A stretch of 64,000 nt of DNA from Amyloporia xantha (taxonomy: Eukaryota; Basidiomycota; Agaricomycetes; Polyporales; Adustoporiaceae): the NCBI GenBank assembly GCA_036971615.1, contig JAYKKR010000019.1:62001-126000 (forward strand). The letters are read 5' to 3'. Made by a program: the position numbers and the translations under genes. The notes beneath the pieces were generated by a model. That model did not search any database, was not told the DNA's origin, and saw only the letters and a list, made by a program, of their open reading frames with translations. Below are positions 58,203-64,000 of the stretch, in pieces; within the stretch, counting starts at the first letter, position 1, and every line of letters starts with the position of its first letter.

Positions 58203-61200
58203 ATGTCTGAACTTCATCTATCTTGCCCCAGTCTTAACAATAATGTAATTCTGGAGGCCAGCGAAGAATTAATGATTCGTACAGCTTTTCACGATGTGTA
58301 TGCCGAGCTCTTTCCCACTGAGACTCATCACAAGGTACGATTATGATGGGCAACAACTGTTGAATCTGAATTTCAATTTACGCTTTTAGGCTATTATCGA
58401 AGGATTGATCGAGCTGAATTTGAAAGGACTTATCGCTGTCCTACACCATTCACTGGATGTGACGGACCCTCATATTCCATCATATGTTGATGTCCTCGAT
58501 CAGGTCAGTATTGTATCCTAGTTCCACAATTGGTTCATACTGACTTTCTAGTGGAGATCGCCAGTCGGATCAATCCATCCCATAGCCTGTTCCGGAAGAT
58601 ATTGAAAACATTGATCAAATTTTGTACCCATGCTGGCCGTCTTCCAGCATCGTGCCTTATACCACCGAATTACTTAGTGAAACGAGGCCCATATCCAGAA
58701 TTCTATGGAGGATGTGCCAATGTATGGCGGGGAAAATACAAGGATGATGACGTTGCGCTGAAAGAGCTTCAACTTTGTGAGGGAGACGATGTCCGGGAGA
58801 TGCTTACAGTCAAGCATTTTCCTCTGTGTGTATATGTGCGAAGGCTAACTCGTTGATAGATATTCTACCGAGAAGCCCTCGTCTGGAAATATCTTCGACA
58901 CCCGAATGTCTTGCCGTTCCTGGGTATCAATGAAACTCTCTTCAAATTTTGTATGATATCGCCCTGGGAAGCGAATGGAAACATAAACCGGTACCTAAAG
59001 GAAAACCCGACAGAAAACAGAACGAACTTGGTCAGAATATTACTTCCGCCCTTAAAATGCTACTCACGTTACCTCTCTTAGTTGCGAGGAGCAGCATCGG
59101 GGCTTGAATATTTACATTCCCTAGGAATCGTACATGGCGACCTCAAATCAGTGAGTGTCATCCATGTAACGCGAGTCCTCGATAGGCATGTCTGAAATTC
59201 GATCTCGTCTAGGCAAATATTCTTGTCAATGAAAAAGGCGATGCGTGTTTAGCCGATTTCGGCTTATCCACTTTGATACGAAACTTCAACACCGTCACTG
59301 CAAATGCTATTCCGAGAACCTCTTCTGTTGGCCCCCAAGGATCGATACGTTGGATGGCACCAGAAATCATGGACCCGGAGAAGGCTGGATTGCAAACCTC
59401 GGAATCCACGAAAGAGAGTGATGTGTACTCGTTTTCTATGGTTATGATGGAGGTATGTCGTCCGAGATTGACCATAACTCTACTAACCTGGCTGAGAACG
59501 TCTGTAGATATACTCAGGAAGGTATCCATTCGACGATCGCCCACATGATGTCTCCGTTATGGCTGCCGTAATTGCAGGTGTAAGGCCACGTCGTCCGCCC
59601 GAGGCAGAAGCATCCGCAGTTGGACTAACCGATGCAATTTGGAAGTTGATCGAAAAAAGCTGGAATGGTGATCCGCGAAAACGTCCCACAGTCTCCGAGA
59701 TTGTCAAGGGTTTACAGCCCTCATCTCTCAACATTGGCAATTTGCCGTACAATGTTATCTTACGCCTTGTGAGATTTCTACCGGTTGAAGACATCATACA
59801 CATTCTCAGCTCGTGTCGTGCCCTCCACTTGCTCATGCACGAGGATGCCATCTGGAAGGAGGTTGCAAGCCGTTATGGTGTGTTCGATACCACCCACTTC
59901 TCTGGACGTTCTTTTTACTCCGTATACACTGGATTATTGCACACATATGCTCCACTGCTAGGCATTTGGGCCGGTGATAATCCGTTCACCGGCAGTATTA
60001 TCGAATTCCGCCTGGACTGTGGAAGTGATGCCCGTCCAGCTGGAATCATTGGTGAAGTCTGGTGCTTGGGAGTAGCATCTGGAACGGAGGCCGAAGAATC
60101 GGAAGAAGCTGATGATCCGCAGCAAAAGACACCAACATTTCCTCCTCTTTTTGATTCGTTGTATTTTGTTCCAGCCATTTTTATCACCTTCTCTGATCGT
60201 CTTCAACCCGGTAATCGGACCGCCATACCTGCCCTCCGAGAACCCCGAGCACAAGTGTTTTGTTGCTGGGGTTGGGATGGGAGCTCGAGTCAGTTTGTCA
60301 TTGGGCACCAAGGAGATCTGCGGGTAGTATCCGAGACAACACAGGATATTGTCCTTCATACCGACCATGGATCCTTCAAACATCCTGAATTCCCTAGCTG
60401 CAAGACAGCTTCCTGCTGGAGGAACACTACTCACCGATTCCCTCGACTTCGCTCTACAATCCAGCCACTCATCAAGGAGTCCCCTAAATCACACGTACAT
60501 CACCACTCGACCAAGTTACCTCAGCTGATTGGCTCATCTGGTGGTTCCATTAAACCGAAAGCATTATTGCTCACTTGCCCTGACAAGTGCATGCTGTCGA
60601 GTTTATCTGAACTTGAATACAGCCAACCATATCAGCACCCCACCCGATACTATCCCCTGGAGGTTAAAATTTCTCTAGGAATTGCGCCTAATTCTGACGA
60701 CTGGCGACCCCAGTCTTTGGTGGGATTGTGGCTAGGGGATTACTCTGGTGCAGGAGTGGAATGTATATTCGTCGATTGGGACGAAAGCCGCAACGCTCTA
60801 TACGGGCTGAAGATCACAGGCGATGAGTATGTTCCCCGTGGTGTGGTGAGCTGGACTATCAATACGAAACGGCCTTATGCGTTCGCACCGTCGGATCCCC
60901 GCATTCGTAATTCCGGCCTTGATTCGAATGAACATCGATTATTTCGAGGGACGATTGTGTCAAGTGATCCGTTATACTTGTCAGTGGTTCTTCTGGTCTT
61001 AAAATGTCTTACGAAACTATGATCCTCTAACAGTTCGGACGAGCAAGACACCCCACCTGTCATTCTAGGAGTTGTTGGTCCAGATGACATGCGAATGATC
61101 TGGACTGAATCCGGCGGTGTATATGCTTTCACTCGCTACAGGGGTCGAGCCGCTATGGCACACCAAGCGCACAGGGAAGGGAGGTTGATCGGCGTATGGC

Positions 61201-61244
61201 AGTCACCCTCAAGGGGTCACAGTGGTTGTAGATATCAATTGTAG
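58203..61244 (+). CDS. TKL-type kinase fused to an F-box and an FBXO31-like C-terminal domain
   Basis: N-terminal part: a helical region (VILEASEELMIRTAFHDVYA), then a kinase domain with GGCANVWRGKYKDDDVALKE, WKYLRHPNVLPFLG, the catalytic loop IVHGDLKSANILVN, ADFGLS, GSIRWMAPEIMDP and DVYSFSMVMMEIYSGRYPF. All key catalytic residues are present. The exon from 59,508 to about 60,980 continues unbroken from the kinase C-lobe (GDPRKRPTVSEIVKGLQ) into an F-box (LPYNVILRLVRFLPVEDIIH, RALHLLMHEDAIWKEVASRY) and a region like human FBXO31 (LLGIWAGDNPFTGSIIEFRL, LVGLWLGDYSGAGVECIFVD, YGLKITGDEYVPRGVVSW). The last exon ends at 61,244. The joint of the second and third N-terminal exons (58,503/58,552) is off by one base, so the N-terminus is provisional. 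Confidence 0.85.
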
Positions 61245-62377
61245 TACTTACTCACTGCGTTTCTACCTATTTCGTCACACTGGGGCTAGGCGATGGCTAC
61301 AGAGAATCGCCCGTGTCGTAGAATACGTAGCGCATGTAGCGTATGTTAGTCTCACGTTCAAATTCAATATACTGTAGCTTTTATACTCATAACATTTGGA
61401 GACGTATATCAATATTTTTCTAATGGAGTCACTTTGTATATCTCTGATATGCACATCAGTTTTGACCAAGACGCGATTCCAATGGCCATTAACTCTTACT
61501 GGAGTAGGAAGTTCCAGTCATTTCGTTTAGGCTTTTCGATTTTTTTTCATTTTATAGCTCTTGTTCTCAACAATTTCATTATGTCCATTCTCCTCTCTCC
61601 CGTTGTTTAACTTATACACTCTCAGTTATCCTTCTATCAGCGGAGAGTCTGCCAGGTTAGCTCCGACCTATTCACAACCTTTTTGTTCTGCCGACTTCAC
61701 ACTGTTATCAAGGACACAGCACGTCGCGGAAAAGCTTGTAAGATATGCAATCCATCGCGAAGTTGTCTTGACGTGAGGGCAGAGTTCCGCTTGTGAGGGA
61801 ACAGAATCCTTCAGCTCCTGCAGGTCCTGACTGTGAGACTCGGCAATCGGCTATCTCGATTACTCGCGCTGATCCACCTTGTTAGACGGATCCGGCGGTG
61901 TATATCCTTTCACTCGCTACAAGGGTCGAGCCACTAGAGAACATCAAGCGCATAGGGAGGGGAGGTTGACCGGCGTATGGCAGACACCCTCAAGGAGTCA
62001 CAGAGTATGCCAGATACATCGAAGGTGGGAGGGATGTGGACATTCTCATAAATGATCCTGCTGTTACGGCTGTGCCTCGAGATCATAAATTGATACGTAC
62101 TACACAACCTTTTTGCGCGTGGATTGTGTGTCACGTTGTAGTTTCCATATGACACTTCGCAATGTGCGATTACCTCAAATATTTGTCGAGTCATTGTCAC
62201 CTAGGACGGTTTCAGGGTCGCTGTCCGACAGACATGCGTATATGCTGACCGACCCTAACGCCATATTTGATACACCGGGCCTTGTCGTGTCTAGACCAAT
62301 ACGATGCGATGCCAAGGCCTCGGAATCTTGAATGATGCCTTATAGAAAGAAGACAAAGCGGTCAAGACAAAGCGGCA
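61245..62377. other. Downstream region of the fusion gene
   Basis: No intact gene recognised. It contains the 114-base copy of the fusion gene 3' end listed separately. The right end should hold the 3' region of the DUF6534 gene. Confidence 0.4.
61890..62003 (+). repeat. 114-base diverged copy of the fusion gene 3' end
   Basis: Matches 61,109-61,222 without gaps over 114 bases, with roughly 10-15% differences. The copied frame stays open and reads GGVYPFTRYKGRATREHQAH, against GGVYAFTRYRGRAAMAHQAH in the gene. Neither flank matches. It is probably the remnant of a second, lost gene copy. Confidence 0.9.
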
Positions 62378-63560
62378 CTATGCTTTCTCTGCCTGTGCGG
62401 CCAGGTCAGTCTCGTCCTTTAGCTCCTCCTGCGAACTCGACGCCATAGACGACCTGCATGAAATGGTTGATATCAAGACACTACTGATCACCAATTGGAC
62501 ACGTACTGGACCGTTGATACTGATGTCCTCCGCACCTGGAAGCTACCGAGTGGGCTTGAATCATCCACGACATCATTGGAATTTTCCAAATAGCCAGCAT
62601 GGGGGCGTGCATTGAGCCTTCAACATATTAAGATCTAAGCCCAGTGACCTATCATTAAAGTCAAAGTACTCACATAGCTAGCGCTGTGTTGACGTTTACT
62701 GGTCGAAAGTTGTTATGAGAGTAATAATATCAGGTTTGCGAAAATCTTACATGTCCCCACAAAGCAATAGACGCCATCAATCGCTTGAGTGCCGCTTGGC
62801 TTGTACTATATGACGCATCATAGAACGTCCAACTCGAACAGTGACGACGATGAATGACTCACGGTAACAATCACGAGCAGTTGAATGAAACTGAACAAAT
62901 AGATATCAGCCTTATATGACGAAGATAGTCTTGCTGAGTTAATCAGTACGTACAAAAGGAGTATCCCACGGCAGACAATATACGCAGTTATTCTCGACAG
63001 GATAGTCTCAGTTCTGATAAGGTATAACTTTAGATTCGGATGGGACGAAACCGATGCTTGACTGACTGCTTGTTACCGGTTCTAGCCCCATGGAGGACGA
63101 AGCAAAGTGACGCTGTGATGTAGAAGTCGACGGCGAGTGCAGAGTATCCTTCTATACGACCCCATACCTGCGGCGTATTTCAATTGAATACTTCATACAA
63201 CTAGACGAGAGAACGCACTTGAACATGTGTAATTGCTGATAGATCGTTGGGACTAGTAAATCTGCCGATGAGTGTATATCTAATCAGTGTTGCTCGCTTT
63301 AGCCTGGGACAGCAAGAAGGCCCACATAACGTATGCAGCAACTATGACGACGATTTCGTCAGTTAATAGCGTCCATAGCTCCTAAGCTATACGTACCACA
63401 ACCACACACTAATATCCGGTATCAGAAATATTTCATGAAAGTGAAACTTTAGTCGCACCAATGGACAGCAGAGAAATCGCAACCTGACATAGAAAGTAAG
63501 GCGATAGACTTCCTCACCAAACATCTTTACTCACACCGAAAGCTGTAAGCGGTTTACGAA
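62378..63560 (-). CDS. DUF6534-type multi-pass membrane protein (5' end unresolved)
   Basis: Function unknown; basidiomycete family with seven predicted helices. Segments seen on the minus strand in order: a membrane helix (EIVVIVAAYVMWAFLLSQ), VWGRIEGYSALAVDFYITAS continuing LCFVLHGARTG, ETILSRITAYIVCRGILLL, a helix FSFIQLLVIVT, VNVNTALAM, and the signature LNARPHAGYLENSND. The tail ends EELKDETDLAAQAEKA with a stop at 62,378. Exons are short and many, and the 5' exons could not be fixed, so the left coordinate is firm and the right one approximate. Confidence 0.7.
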
Positions 63561-64000
63561 ACAACCTCTGTCGCGACACTGTCTCGCGACAGTCATATCC
63601 AGAGATCAATAAATCATATAAGTTGCGAGCGAAGACAGAGACATACAAGTCCAAATGTTGTGAATGTAAAGCCTGAGAAAGTTTTATCATGGATCGTCAA
63701 GTAGAAATTAAGACGGTGCGTACCCCTGGACAGCGAATGTTGTTGCCGCCTGTTGACAATTGTAAGCTCTCGGAATACCTCCCTGTGGAGCTTACTTACG
63801 GACAAAATGAAATGGACCTTGAAAGCATTTTACCAGATGAGACTCAGCGGTTTATAACAGGTTGGGAGACCTACCGTATAGGACCTGTACATAATCTCAT
63901 GTGATTACCATCCATACAGCACAGAATCTGAGATCTAATCACTCACGTTGGAAGCAGGAGCAAAGTCGAATCCACGGAATGGTTCTCTACAAACCAGTAC
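63561..64000. other. Window edge, unassigned
   Basis: May contain 5' exons of the DUF6534 gene. A plus-strand frame at 63,689-63,904 has 71 codons but no recognised domain. Confidence 0.3.

Overview
The window is nuclear DNA of a filamentous basidiomycete, most likely a wood-decaying agaricomycete. Evidence: almost every gene is cut by short introns of about 43-66 bases with GT-AG ends. Many families are typical of Agaricomycetes: a P450 of the AIHTSS type, paired aryl-alcohol-dehydrogenase-like aldo-keto reductases, a heme-thiolate peroxygenase, TKL-type kinases, and DUF6533/DUF6534 membrane proteins. Spliced models were built by hand from splice sites, reading frame and remembered family motifs. 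No database search was possible.

Layout. 0-8.8 kb is gene-dense: the 3' part of a P450 (+), the multidomain folate gene FOL1 (-), EMC2 (+, divergent from FOL1), a zinc alcohol dehydrogenase (+) and ribosomal protein eS30 (-). 8.8-11 kb is intergenic and holds two nested TA-flanked inverted-repeat elements. 11-18.2 kb has the autophagy kinase ATG1 (+), the SPOUT methyltransferase SFM1 (-), a hAT-like non-autonomous element and a GNAT acetyltransferase (+). 18.2-32.6 kb is sparser: an unresolved minus-strand locus with a 62-base tandem duplication, an F-box protein (+), a tRNA-Gly with intron, a DUF6533 membrane protein (-), a Nudix hydrolase (-) and a dual-specificity phosphatase (-) flanked by two diverged inverted copies of a repeat. 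32.6-40.2 kb is an accessory oxidoreductase patch: two tandem aldo-keto reductase paralogs and a peroxygenase. 40.4-53.4 kb is housekeeping: RTF1 (-), an F-box protein (-), an Sds3-like HDAC subunit (+), DCAF13/SOF1 (+) and a small membrane-anchored orphan (-). 53.4-64 kb is accessory: a decayed kinase pseudogene, a kinase/F-box/FBXO31-like fusion gene and a DUF6534 membrane protein (-).

Most interesting points. The gene at about 58.2-61.2 kb joins a TKL-type kinase domain directly to an F-box and an FBXO31-like substrate-binding region inside one uninterrupted exon. A 114-base copy of its 3' end lies 0.8 kb downstream. A perfect 97-base copy of the RTF1 start region lies 1.26 kb upstream of RTF1. 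Single-base frame breaks in homopolymers occur in FOL1, the second aldo-keto reductase and the Sds3-like gene. Each would restore a complete family-like protein with one base change, which points to sequencing error more than to real gene loss.
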